Of a stretch of DNA of 42,113 bases, positions 23,704-30,681 are shown in pieces (the stretch's first letter is position 1; each line of letters begins with the position of its first letter). The stretch is from JBDTSW01 sp051004675 (GTDB taxonomy: Bacteria; Actinomycetota; Thermoleophilia; Solirubrobacterales; 70-9). The notes beneath the pieces were generated by a model, which was given only the letters and a program-made list of their open reading frames with translations, did not search any database and had not been told where the DNA came from. The translations under genes and the position numbers were made by a program. The DNA is taken from contig JBPCKC010000076.1 in assembly GCA_051004675.1 (NCBI GenBank), positions 1-42,113 on the forward strand. Reading direction: 5' to 3'.

Positions 23704-24061
23704 GTGAGCCTGCATCACGTTTCGCTCGAGGTCCCTCCCGGCGAGGTCGAGCGGACGATGGAGTTCTGGACCCTGGCCGGGTTCCGGGCGCTGTCGCCTC
23801 CCGAGGAGATCGCGCCCTTCGTGAGCTGGCTCGAGCGCGACGGCCATCAGATCCACCTGATCCACACCGAGGACGCGCGCGCGCCCACGCTGGGGCACGC
23901 CGCAGTCGTCGCGCCGGGACTTCGCGGCCACGCTCGAGCGCCTGCGAGACGCCGGCTTCACGGTCGAGGCGGCCCCGGAGCTCTGGGGAGAGCCGCGGGC
24001 CTTCTCGCTCGCGCCCGCAGGCCACAGGGTGGAGTTGATGGCGGCTCCGCCGCCAGGCTAG
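23704..24061 (+). pseudogene. VOC/glyoxalase-like gene, frameshifted
   Basis: Starting at GTG 23704, the frame reads VSLHHVSLEVPPGEVERTME, then FWTLAGFRAL, WLERDGHQIHLIHTED and LGHAAVVAP, a typical vicinal-oxygen-chelate half with metal-binding-like His and Glu positions. After the G-run at 23916-23918 the family continues in another frame: DFAATLERLRDAGFTVEAAP, then LWGEPRAFSLAPAGHRVELM up to the stop at 24059-24061. Removing one G restores a single 118-aa protein. Either the gene is broken or the extra G is a sequence error. The uninterrupted first frame would run 500 bases into the antisense of the next gene, so it is not credible. The stop overlaps the convergent gene in a CTAG. Confidence 0.75.
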
Positions 24062-25227
24062 CCCGGCTCGCCCTTGGGCAACAGCCGGTCGACCAGCTCC
24101 TCGACCGGCGCCAGCCCGTCGTCGATCGCTTCGCGGATGGCGGCCTGCGGACCGGTGCGCGGGGTCGCCGGGGCGGGTGGGGCAGCGGCCGGCGGTGGCT
24201 CGGTCCCGGGGGCGTCGCCCGCGACGACCCCGACCGCTACGGCGCCGCCACTCTGCGGCCCGACTGCATCGCCGCCGTCGTCGTCTTGCTGCGCCGGACG
24301 CGGCGACACGGCGTCCGCGTCGCGGCCCGCCGACACCTTCCGATCGCCGGCGTGCGGCCCGGCCGTGGGGGAGGTGGCCTCCTGCACGAGCGCCTCGCCC
24401 TCCGCCTGGTTGGGAAGCTCGACCCCGAGCTCCTCGAAAGAATCGTTGACGACTCGGGGCAGGCCTACGCCAGCGACGGCGAGCGCCACGCCGGCGAATG
24501 GCGTCGCGACGACGGCCACGGCCGCTCCCAGCGCCAAGCGCCGGCCCGGTCGCGGAAACGGCCGCGCCCTGACGTCGTCAAGTGGAGGTAGCGAGGGGTT
24601 CGCCGCCGGCGGCCGAGGCGTTGCTGCCTTGCCACGGATCCGCGCCGCCAGGGCGAGAGCCTCCTTGGCGAAGCTTCGATACGCCCGGATCTCGGCGTCG
24701 AACTGCTCGCGCACGCGCATCACGAGGGCCGCGGCGAGGGCGAGGACGGGGAAAGCGAGCAACGCGACCTTCGCCGTCTCACCGGCGAGGGCCGGGTCGA
24801 TCAGAGCCGGGGCGATCAAGCCCAGACCGATTACCGCGAGCTGCCCCGCGAGCTCCGCGCGGCCCCTGGCGATGTAGGCCGCATAGAGCGCGACGAGGAG
24901 GTAGAAGAACGCGTAGACCGAGTCTGAGATCACGACGGCCGCGGTCACTTCGGCCGTCGCCAGCACGCCCGCGAGATGCAGCCACCCGCGGCTCATTCGC
25001 TCCCACGGGGCCAGCAGGAAAGCGCCGCCCGTCAGCATCCCGAGCATGGTGAGCAGGTAGATCGAGGCGGGCGGACTCGGCTCGATCAGTAGCGAGCTGG
25101 GCAGGGAGAGCAGCGGGCACGCCACGAAGAGGAGCCCGGCCAGCTGGCCCTCGCGCCTACGCGTGGCGAACTCGGCGGAATCGAGCCGACCGGCTTGTGC
25201 GTCGCTCCTATCGATGCGCTCCTTCAC
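24058..25227 (-). CDS. Multi-pass membrane protein, paralogue 1
   Basis: 389 aa. About six hydrophobic helices (residues 28-180) include GQLAGLLFVACPLLSLPSSL, LLAPWERMSRGWLHLAG and YAFFYLLVALYAAYIARGR. They are followed by a charged helix, AEIRAYRSFAKEALALAARI, another transmembrane helix near 228-252 (LALGAAVAVVATPFAGVALA) and a long Ala/Pro/Gly/Asp-rich tail. It is clearly related to the protein at 25278-25988 over the first 190 residues. The membrane part resembles the sensory N-terminal module of actinobacterial diguanylate cyclases, but no GGDEF or other catalytic domain is present. GTG 25227 is the start; a TACGAT lies about 35 bases upstream. The function is unknown. Confidence 0.75.
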   Translation of the reverse strand: MKERIDRSDAQAGRLDSAEFATRRREGQLAGLLFVACPLLSLPSSLLIEPSPPASIYLLTMLGMLTGGAFLLAPWERMSRGWLHLAGVLATAEVTAAVVISDSVYAFFYLLVALYAAYIARGRAELAGQLAVIGLGLIAPALIDPALAGETAKVALLAFPVLALAAALVMRVREQFDAEIRAYRSFAKEALALAARIRGKAATPRPPAANPSLPPLDDVRARPFPRPGRRLALGAAVAVVATPFAGVALAVAGVGLPRVVNDSFEELGVELPNQAEGEALVQEATSPTAGPHAGDRKVSAGRDADAVSPRPAQQDDDGGDAVGPQSGGAVAVGVVAGDAPGTEPPPAAAPPAPATPRTGPQAAIREAIDDGLAPVEELVDRLLPKGEPG

Positions 25228-25277
25228 CTGCCCCCCGGACCCCCGAGATCGAGTCGTTAAATCGTAGCGCAGGGACC

Positions 25278-25988
25278 CTAGGGTGACCCGGGCCCCGCGC
25301 CGAGCTCCTCGTCAGCCTGTGAGGCCAACTCGCCGAGCCTGCGATCGAGCTCGTCGGCCCCGGTGGATTCCCTGCGTCCCGTGCCACGGATCCGGATCGC
25401 GAGCGATACCGCCTCCAAAGCAAACCGGCGGTAGCTCTGCTCGCGCCGCTCGAGGCCCTCGCGAAGATAAACGACGAGGGCCGCGACGATGAGAAAGACC
25501 GGAAGCGTGACGAGGATGTGATGGGCATGCTCGCGGGTGTTCGCGCCGTCATAGGCGAGCGGAGCCAGAAGCGCGACCGCGATCAGGGCGAGATACAGGG
25601 CCAGGACCCGACGGTCGGGAACCGCGTAGGCAGCGTAGGCAGCGACCGTGACGTAGTAAAACCCGAAGTTATTGCTGAAGAGCGCGACGGCGAGGGCTAC
25701 CTGGAGGATGCCCGCGGCCACCAGGAGATGGATCCACAAGGGGCCCAGCCGCTCCCACGGCGCGAAGAACGCGCCTATGCCCACCAGCATGCCGCCGACG
25801 ATGAGCGCGTACCGCTCGGCCTGAGGGAGGGGCTGCAGGGCCAGCGTCGCCGGAATCGCGCACGCGACGCCCGCCAGGAAAAGAGCGCCGGCGAGACGCC
25901 CGAGCACCCGGGTGTCTCCCGGGGCGAGGGACCCGAGGCCGAAAGTGCTGCGCGGCGACTCGCGATTTAACGGCTGGCCCCTGCTCAT
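25278..25988 (-). CDS. Multi-pass membrane protein, paralogue 2
   Basis: 236 aa with six hydrophobic helices between residues about 30 and 175 (GRLAGALFLAGVACAIPATL, FFAPWERLGPLWIHLLVAAG, YYVTVAAYAAYAVPD, LVTLPVFLIVAALVVYLREG). It ends in a charged helix, EQSYRRFALEAVSLAIRIRG, matching the paralogue's FAKEALALAARIRG, then a short acidic tail. It lacks the extra helix and Pro-rich tail of the neighbour. The ATG at 25988 is preceded at 5-7 bases by GATACTTT, compatible with leaderless expression. It is transcribed towards paralogue 1, 50 bases away, and divergently from the ThyX-like gene. The function is unknown; a membrane-sensor role is inferred from similarity to sensory modules. Confidence 0.75.
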   Translation of the reverse strand: MSRGQPLNRESPRSTFGLGSLAPGDTRVLGRLAGALFLAGVACAIPATLALQPLPQAERYALIVGGMLVGIGAFFAPWERLGPLWIHLLVAAGILQVALAVALFSNNFGFYYVTVAAYAAYAVPDRRVLALYLALIAVALLAPLAYDGANTREHAHHILVTLPVFLIVAALVVYLREGLERREQSYRRFALEAVSLAIRIRGTGRRESTGADELDRRLGELASQADEELGAGPGSP

Positions 25989-26037
25989 GCCACAAAGTAT
26001 CTTCGACCGTCCGTCCCTTTGCGTCGGCTCCCCTCAC

Positions 26038-26043
26038 TACGAT
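26038..26043 (+). promoter_or_regulatory. -10 element deciding the thyX-like start
   Basis: TACGAT ends seven bases before GTG 26051, identical in spacing to nuoA, nuoJ and the nitrilase gene. The hexamer overlaps the in-frame ATG at 26042, so a transcript from this promoter would begin after that ATG. The GTG is therefore the likely start. Confidence 0.45.
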
Positions 26044-26050
26044 GCCGCGC

Positions 26051-27682
26051 GTGCGCTATCCAGTGGAGAGCTTCACGGAGGCCGAGCGAACGGCCCTGGC
26101 TCCCCACTTCACCGATCTCGACGGGCCGGTGTTCGCCTTGGTCAACCTGCCCGAGACCGTCAAGGGCGCCCTCTTCGCGCGGTACTCCCGGTACTCGGGG
26201 TCGCTTCGCCGCCTTTACCTGGAGGAGTTCGCGGACGAGGTGCCCGAGGGCGGCCGTCCCTTCGACGGGGTCGAGGGCGAGCGGGCCGCGGGGCTCTACG
26301 AGCGGGTGTTCATGGGCTACGGAGACGACTCGATCGCGCAGGTTGGGGGCGCCCACCTCGCCTGCGAGTGGGTATCCAACGTGCTGACGAAGATCCTCCA
26401 GCGCGGTCGTCTGGCCGCCTACCTGGAGCAATCCACGCGCTACATCCCCTACGACCAGCCGATGCCGGGCGGTGGATACCGCTACTACGCCGACGACGAG
26501 CTGGGCGAGCCCTACCGCGCTGCGATCGACGAGCTGTTTCGCATCTACTCCAGCGGCCTCGAGCGCACCGAGGCCTGGGCGGCCGAGCGCTGGCCGCGCG
26601 GCGACGAGCCCGAAGGCGCCTGGAGGCGCTCGATCCGGGCCAAGTCACTCGACCTGCTCCGCGGCCTGCTGCCCGCCGCCACGCTCAGCCACGTCGGCAT
26701 GTTCGCCTCCGGCCAGGCCTACGAGGGCCTCCTGCTGCGACTCATGTCCTCGCCGCTGCCGGAGGCCAGGGCGTACGGGGGGCTCATCCTCGAACAGCTC
26801 AAGCAGGTGATCCCCAGCTTCGTCGCCAGGGTCGAGCGCCCCGACCGCGGCGGCGAGTGGATCGCCTTCCTCGAGCGTCGGCGCGACGCCGCCGAGCGGG
26901 CCGTGGCGCGCTTGGGACTCGATCGCCGGGAGGAGGGAGGGGCGCCGACGGTCGAGCTCGTCCAACATGAGGGCTCGGAGGCCGACCTGATCGTCGCTTC
27001 GCTGTTTGAGCCCTCGGGGGCATCCGAGGCCTCGATCCGCCGGCGGATCGAGGCGCTGGACCCGATCGAGCGCGAGGAGCTGATCGGCGAGCTGATCGGC
27101 GAGCGCGCCAACCGGCGCTACCGGCCCGGGCGAGGCTGGGAGGCCCTTCGCTACCGGTTCGAGATCGTCTCCGACTATGGCGGCTTCCGCGACCTCCAGC
27201 GCCACCGCATGCTCACGTGCCAATGGCAGCGACTCGGCCCTGAGCTGGGGGCGGGGGCGCCGGAGGAGCTCCGCGACGCGGGGGTCGCCGGGGAGTACCG
27301 GCGCGGGCTTGAGATCTCACGCCGCGAGTTCGAGCGGCTGGAAGGCGAGGGGCTGGCGGAGGCGGCCCCCTACGCGCTCTGCCTGGGCTACCGCATCCGC
27401 TATGTCCTGGACCTGAACGCTCGCGAGGCGATGCACCTGATCGAGCTGCGATCGGGCCGCGAGGGACACCCCACCTACCGGGCGGTGGCGCAGGCGATGC
27501 ATGAGCGCATCGCCGACGTCCACCCCGCCGTGGCCGCGGCGATGAGTTATGTGGACTCCAGCACCGAGCCCCGCCTCGAGCGGATCATGAGCGAGATCCG
27601 TACCCAACGCAAGCAGGCCCAGGCCGCGGAGGATGAGGACGCCGCGGCGGCGGCTCCTCCAGGGCTCAGCGAGCTGGGCTAG
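26051..27682 (+). CDS. Double-domain ThyX-like protein
   Basis: 543 aa containing two ThyX (FAD-dependent thymidylate synthase) folds in tandem. The first half has GYGDDSIAQVGGAHLACEW leading to RGRLAAYLEQSTRY at 118-131. The second has DYGGFRDLQRHRMLTCQWQR with RHR at 384-386, then LCLGYRIRYVLDLNAREAMH and LIELRSGREGHPTYR. True ThyX carries RHRxxSxNExSxRY. Here half 1 keeps R.R and ExSxRY but loses His, Ser and Asn, and half 2 keeps RHR but loses the rest. Monomeric ThyX is about 220-250 aa, so this is a fused duplication. Whether it makes dTMP, or only binds flavin or nucleotide, is open. Start GTG 26051 is argued from the promoter spacing; ATG 26042 is the alternative. The stop overlaps the convergent gene in a CTAG. 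Confidence 0.82.
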   Translation: MRYPVESFTEAERTALAPHFTDLDGPVFALVNLPETVKGALFARYSRYSGSLRRLYLEEFADEVPEGGRPFDGVEGERAAGLYERVFMGYGDDSIAQVGGAHLACEWVSNVLTKILQRGRLAAYLEQSTRYIPYDQPMPGGGYRYYADDELGEPYRAAIDELFRIYSSGLERTEAWAAERWPRGDEPEGAWRRSIRAKSLDLLRGLLPAATLSHVGMFASGQAYEGLLLRLMSSPLPEARAYGGLILEQLKQVIPSFVARVERPDRGGEWIAFLERRRDAAERAVARLGLDRREEGGAPTVELVQHEGSEADLIVASLFEPSGASEASIRRRIEALDPIEREELIGELIGERANRRYRPGRGWEALRYRFEIVSDYGGFRDLQRHRMLTCQWQRLGPELGAGAPEELRDAGVAGEYRRGLEISRREFERLEGEGLAEAAPYALCLGYRIRYVLDLNAREAMHLIELRSGREGHPTYRAVAQAMHERIADVHPAVAAAMSYVDSSTEPRLERIMSEIRTQRKQAQAAEDEDAAAAAPPGLSELG

Positions 27683-28557
27683 GAGCGCCGGCGCTTTCGC
27701 TTGCGGCGTTTGGCCCGCTCGCGGCGGGCGGCGTTCGGGTTATCGCTATCCGCGTCCACCTCCTCGGCATCCGCGAACAACTCGCTCGCCTCGGCGTCGA
27801 TGTCGCGCTCAGGCGCCGGCTGGGCCTCTCCCGGCTTGGGCCACGGGACGGCCTCGCCGGCGGCCCATGCCGGGGCAGGGCCACCGGGCACCTTGCCGAT
27901 GTAGATCAGGCCGAGCCAGGCGATCCAGAACATCAGGGCGAGGAGGGAGAAGGTGGCGCCGAACAGCGGGAGCGAGGCGCCGAGCGCCATGCCGAACGTG
28001 CCGAAGAACCGCGTCACCAGGCCCACCCTCATCGCCCACAGGGCCGTGTAGATGACGCCGAAGACAAGCGCGACAATGCCCGCCAGGCCGAACCCCGCTG
28101 AGAGACCGGTGGTGACCTGCTCGCGGACGAGGTCATCCGCGTACTCGCCAATCGGGATGCCCGCCCCACCCCCCGGAGTGGCGAACTCGGCGGCGGCGTT
28201 CGAGTAAGTGAAGTGCTGGAGGATCCCCGCGGCCCCGAAGAGAATCGGGCCGGCCGCGACAAGGCCGATGAAGCCGTAGCGAATTCCCTGGCTTCGGGCG
28301 GCGGCCGCCTTGAAGAGGTACACGAGCGCGACGGCGAACAACGCGAGCGACACCATCACGAGCACCGAGACCAGCAGCATCGTGCCCCGGACCTCGTCGT
28401 ATTGCGTGAGCTGGTCGACGGGGCTGCGGCTGGAGACGACCCCGTTCGGGGAGACGACCAGGGCATTGACGAGGAAGAGCAGGGCCGAGAGGAACGCGCT
28501 CACCGCCGCCGGCACGGCCCAGCGGGCCTCCCATTCGAGGGTTCGCTGCCGGTTCAT
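27679..28557 (-). CDS. Multi-pass membrane protein with basic tail
   Basis: 292 aa with six hydrophobic segments: near 16-36 (AVPAAVSAFLSALLFLVNAL), 62-85, 95-115, 150-175, 185-205 and 205-225 (LLALMFWIAWLGLIYIGKVP). After about residue 225 come a Pro/Ala/Glu/Asp-rich acidic stretch and a strongly basic end, RRERAKRRKRKRRR. A stretch of similar length is known from DUF4386-like membrane proteins, but I cannot assign the family with confidence. ATG 28557 is chosen because the homologous-looking sequence starts at MNRQRTLEWEARW. An ATG at 28638 would overlap the divergent ACT-domain gene. The basic C-terminus suggests a cytoplasmic tail that touches nucleic acid or acidic lipid; that is inference. 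Confidence 0.7.
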   Translation of the reverse strand: MNRQRTLEWEARWAVPAAVSAFLSALLFLVNALVVSPNGVVSSRSPVDQLTQYDEVRGTMLLVSVLVMVSLALFAVALVYLFKAAAARSQGIRYGFIGLVAAGPILFGAAGILQHFTYSNAAAEFATPGGGAGIPIGEYADDLVREQVTTGLSAGFGLAGIVALVFGVIYTALWAMRVGLVTRFFGTFGMALGASLPLFGATFSLLALMFWIAWLGLIYIGKVPGGPAPAWAAGEAVPWPKPGEAQPAPERDIDAEASELFADAEEVDADSDNPNAARRERAKRRKRKRRRS

Positions 28558-28636
28558 CTGATGCTCGGGCCGCTCACGGGCGGCGTATCTTGTCAGGCGC
28601 TGCCCTGCGCAGGCGGGGCCGTGGAATCCTTCACTC

Positions 28637-29170
28637 ATGCCCGACTACGCAGTCACCGCCATCGGCCGGGATCGCCCCGGGATCGTCGCCGCCATCAGCG
28701 GTGCCCTCCACGAGCTGGGCGGAAACCTCGAGGACTCGCATATGTCGATCCTGCGCGGGCACTTCGCCGTCATGCTCATCGTGCGGGTACCGAGCGTCGC
28801 CGCCGAGGAGCAGCTCGCCGCCAAGCTCGGTGCGGTGCGCGACGAGCTGGAGCTCGAGGCGCTCACGCTCGAGCGGGTCGACGAGCTGGCGGACCCGCGC
28901 CCGCAGCCGACCCATGTACTCAGCGTCTACGGCGCGGATCGCCAGGGCATCGTCGCCGGGGTGACCGCCGGCCTGGCCGGCCTCGGCGTGAACATCACCG
29001 ACCTCTCGACACGCCTCGCCGGCGCGGAGGAGTCCCCGATCTACGCGATGCTCGTCGAGGTCGATCTGGGCGATGTCCCATCGTCCGAGGTCGAGCACGC
29101 CGTGTCCCAGGCGGCCGGTCCGGGCGAGCTCGAGGTGTCGCTGCGCGAGCTCGATGCCGAGGCCCTCTAG
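28637..29170 (+). CDS. GcvR-like tandem ACT-domain protein
   Basis: 177-aa protein made of two ACT domains: residues 1-75, starting DYAVTAIGRDRPGIVAAISG with the EDSHMSILRGHFAVMLIV strand, and residues about 92-170, starting HVLSVYGADRQGIVAGVTAG with GVNITDLSTR. ACT domains bind amino acids. This tandem layout is that of the glycine-cleavage regulator GcvR, although the actinobacterial homologues are uncharacterised and no DNA-binding domain is present. It is followed 14 bases later by peptide deformylase and is probably co-transcribed with it. Confidence 0.85.
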   Translation: MPDYAVTAIGRDRPGIVAAISGALHELGGNLEDSHMSILRGHFAVMLIVRVPSVAAEEQLAAKLGAVRDELELEALTLERVDELADPRPQPTHVLSVYGADRQGIVAGVTAGLAGLGVNITDLSTRLAGAEESPIYAMLVEVDLGDVPSSEVEHAVSQAAGPGELEVSLRELDAEAL

Positions 29171-29184
29171 CGGGCCGGCCCGAC

Positions 29185-29754
29185 ATGGCGGTCCGCGAGG
29201 TCTTGGTCTATCCCGACCGCCTGCTGAAGCAGGTGGCCGTGCCCGTGCAGGCGGACGAGCTGGAGCGCGTCTCCGCCGACCTCCTGGACACGATGGACTC
29301 CCTCGGCCACTGCGTGGGGCTCGCCGCCCCGCAGCTCGGCGAGCTTTTCCGTGTGGTGGCGGTGGACGTGAGCGAGCACCCGAAGGCGGAGACCCACAAC
29401 GGCCTGCTGGTGCTCGCCAACCCGCGGATCGTCGAGGCGACGGGCTCGGAGGTGGGGCGCGAGGGCTGCCTCAGCATCCCGGACCTCACGGCGAACGTGC
29501 GACGGGCGACCGACCTCGTCGTCGAGCACCTGGGAGGCGAGGTGAGATCGAGCGGGTTCGAGGCCCGGTGCATCCAACACGAACTCGATCACCTCGACGG
29601 CATCCTGTTCCTCGACCGCGTCGAGTCGCTGGTCGACGACGTGTTCCGGCGGCGGACCTACGCCTCGGACGGTGAGGCGGCGGGTTCGGGCTCGTCCTCG
29701 GGTGGGGCGGAGCCCGGCAGCGAGAAGGCCTCTCCGGCGGATCGGATCGGGTAG
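29185..29754 (+). CDS. def: Peptide deformylase
   Basis: 189-aa metalloenzyme that removes the formyl group from the initiator Met. Motif 1 is CVGLAAPQ at 43-50 (the first Gly of the usual GxGxAAxQ is Cys). Motif 2 is EGCLSIP with metal ligand Cys95. Motif 3 is QHELDHLDG with His132, Glu133 and His136. The last 30 residues are a Gly/Ser/Pro-rich tail that overlaps a convergent open frame. The ATG at 29185 follows the ACT-domain gene by 14 bases. Confidence 0.93.
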   Translation: MAVREVLVYPDRLLKQVAVPVQADELERVSADLLDTMDSLGHCVGLAAPQLGELFRVVAVDVSEHPKAETHNGLLVLANPRIVEATGSEVGREGCLSIPDLTANVRRATDLVVEHLGGEVRSSGFEARCIQHELDHLDGILFLDRVESLVDDVFRRRTYASDGEAAGSGSSSGGAEPGSEKASPADRIG

Positions 29755-29888
29755 TACTCATCCTCGGGCCCAAGCGTCTTCGAGAGACGGTCCCCGGCCT
29801 TCAGCATCAGGTCGAGGAACGGCGCGGCGAGGCCGATCAGGCTCTCGAACCGCTCGCGCCTGGCCACCTGTCGGGGAGTCGAGGGCAT
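29658..29888 (-). CDS. Small conserved-looking protein, unknown function
   Basis: 76 aa. The core FESLIGLAAPFLDLMLKAGD, RLSKTLGPEDEYYPIRSAGE and AFSLPG has normal amino-acid balance with an amphipathic helix and is unlike an antisense shadow. Its last 32 codons overlap the low-complexity tail of def on the opposite strand. The ATG at 29888 lies nine bases after a TAGGCT hexamer. It is divergent from the remnant at 29951. I do not recognise the family. Confidence 0.55.
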   Translation of the reverse strand: MPSTPRQVARRERFESLIGLAAPFLDLMLKAGDRLSKTLGPEDEYYPIRSAGEAFSLPGSAPPEDEPEPAASPSEA

Positions 29889-29937
29889 CGGAGCCGAAGC
29901 CTAGCCGCTGCCCCGCGAGCCATGGAAGCGTGCCAAA

Positions 29938-29943
29938 TAGCAT
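29938..29943 (+). promoter_or_regulatory. -10 element before ArgC-like remnant
   Basis: TAGCAT ends seven bases before ATG 29951, the standard leaderless spacing of this window. It appears to drive the 24-codon remnant and, through stop/start overlap, the zinc-ribbon gene. Confidence 0.45.
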
Positions 29944-29950
29944 CCCTGGA

Positions 29951-30025
29951 ATGAGCGACCCCTCCCAGGCCGGGCCCGTCGCCGTCTACGGCGCCAGCGG
30001 GTACACCGGGGCCGAGCCGCTGTGA
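29951..30025 (+). pseudogene. ArgC-like N-terminal remnant or leader ORF
   Basis: A 24-codon open frame beginning MSDPSQAGPVAVYGASGYTG and ending AEPL. GASGYTGAE is the dinucleotide-binding signature at the N-terminus of N-acetyl-gamma-glutamyl-phosphate reductase (ArgC), in the expected place after a beta strand. Everything downstream of that signature is missing. The stop TGA overlaps the GTG of the next gene (GTGA). This looks like the 5' end of a lost oxidoreductase gene whose promoter and initiation site now serve as a leader for the zinc-ribbon gene. A functional leader peptide cannot be excluded. Confidence 0.55.
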
Positions 30026-30681
30026 GCGAGCGGGCCTGCCCGCTGTGCGGCTCCCCTCTCTACGGCTGGCTCAAGATCCCCGACCCCAGCACTAGACCCA
30101 CCGTGGGAGCGCCGGTGGCCGACGACGGGGCGCGCGTGCTGGATCGCTGTGAGGACTGTGGTGCCGGCGTCGAGGCCGGCGGTGGGCCGGTGGACCTTCA
30201 GGCTGAGCTGCGAGCGGTTCAGACGACGTTCGGCGACGGCAGCCCAGCGGTACTGGCGGCCAACCGCACCAGCTGGCAGGCCTCACTCGGCGGCGAGGGG
30301 TGGGCCGCGATCGACGTTCACGCGGGGCGGCTGCTCCTCACCCCCCGCTCTCTTGCCCTTCTGGTGGAGCGAACCGGGGCGACGCTGGGCGAGGTCGGCT
30401 TCCCCCCGATGGGGGCCAACCAGCGCTGGATGTGGCAGACCCTCATCAACGGGCTCACCCTGCACCCCAACTTCGCCCGGGAGGTGCGGGCCGGGCGCCT
30501 GCGAATGGCGAACGCCCGCAGCAGGTTGGCATTCGTGGCCGACTGCATCGCGACCGTGCTGGCCGCGCCGTTCGTCTTCCTGGCCTCGTTTCCACTCGAG
30601 CTGATCGGCGCCCTGGCGCGGCGAGGCGGGGCGATGGTGGCGCCGCTGGAGCCGCCCGCGAACCCCGGAAGGACGGATTAG
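30022..30681 (+). CDS. Zinc-ribbon protein with C-terminal membrane helix
   Basis: 219 aa. The N-terminal pairs CPLCG (residues 6-10) and CEDCG (about 43-47) form a four-Cys zinc ribbon. A middle domain contains LAANRTSWQASLGGEGWAAI and LLLTPRSLALLVERTGATLG. A C-terminal hydrophobic stretch near 172-197 (DCIATVLAAPFVFLASFPLE) probably anchors it. HPNFAREVRAGRLRMANARS precedes the anchor. The family is not recognised; the ribbon-plus-LTPRSL layout recalls degenerate methyltransferase-associated proteins, but no SAM motif is present. The GTG start is coupled to the preceding remnant. The stop overlaps the convergent SDR gene (TTAG). Confidence 0.7.
   Translation: MSERACPLCGSPLYGWLKIPDPSTRPTVGAPVADDGARVLDRCEDCGAGVEAGGGPVDLQAELRAVQTTFGDGSPAVLAANRTSWQASLGGEGWAAIDVHAGRLLLTPRSLALLVERTGATLGEVGFPPMGANQRWMWQTLINGLTLHPNFAREVRAGRLRMANARSRLAFVADCIATVLAAPFVFLASFPLELIGALARRGGAMVAPLEPPANPGRTD

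Noticed and set aside
23575..24591. 338-codon plus-strand frame continuing from the VOC gene
   Set aside because: After the G-run the family pattern moves to another frame, and the remaining 200 codons are antisense to a membrane protein gene.
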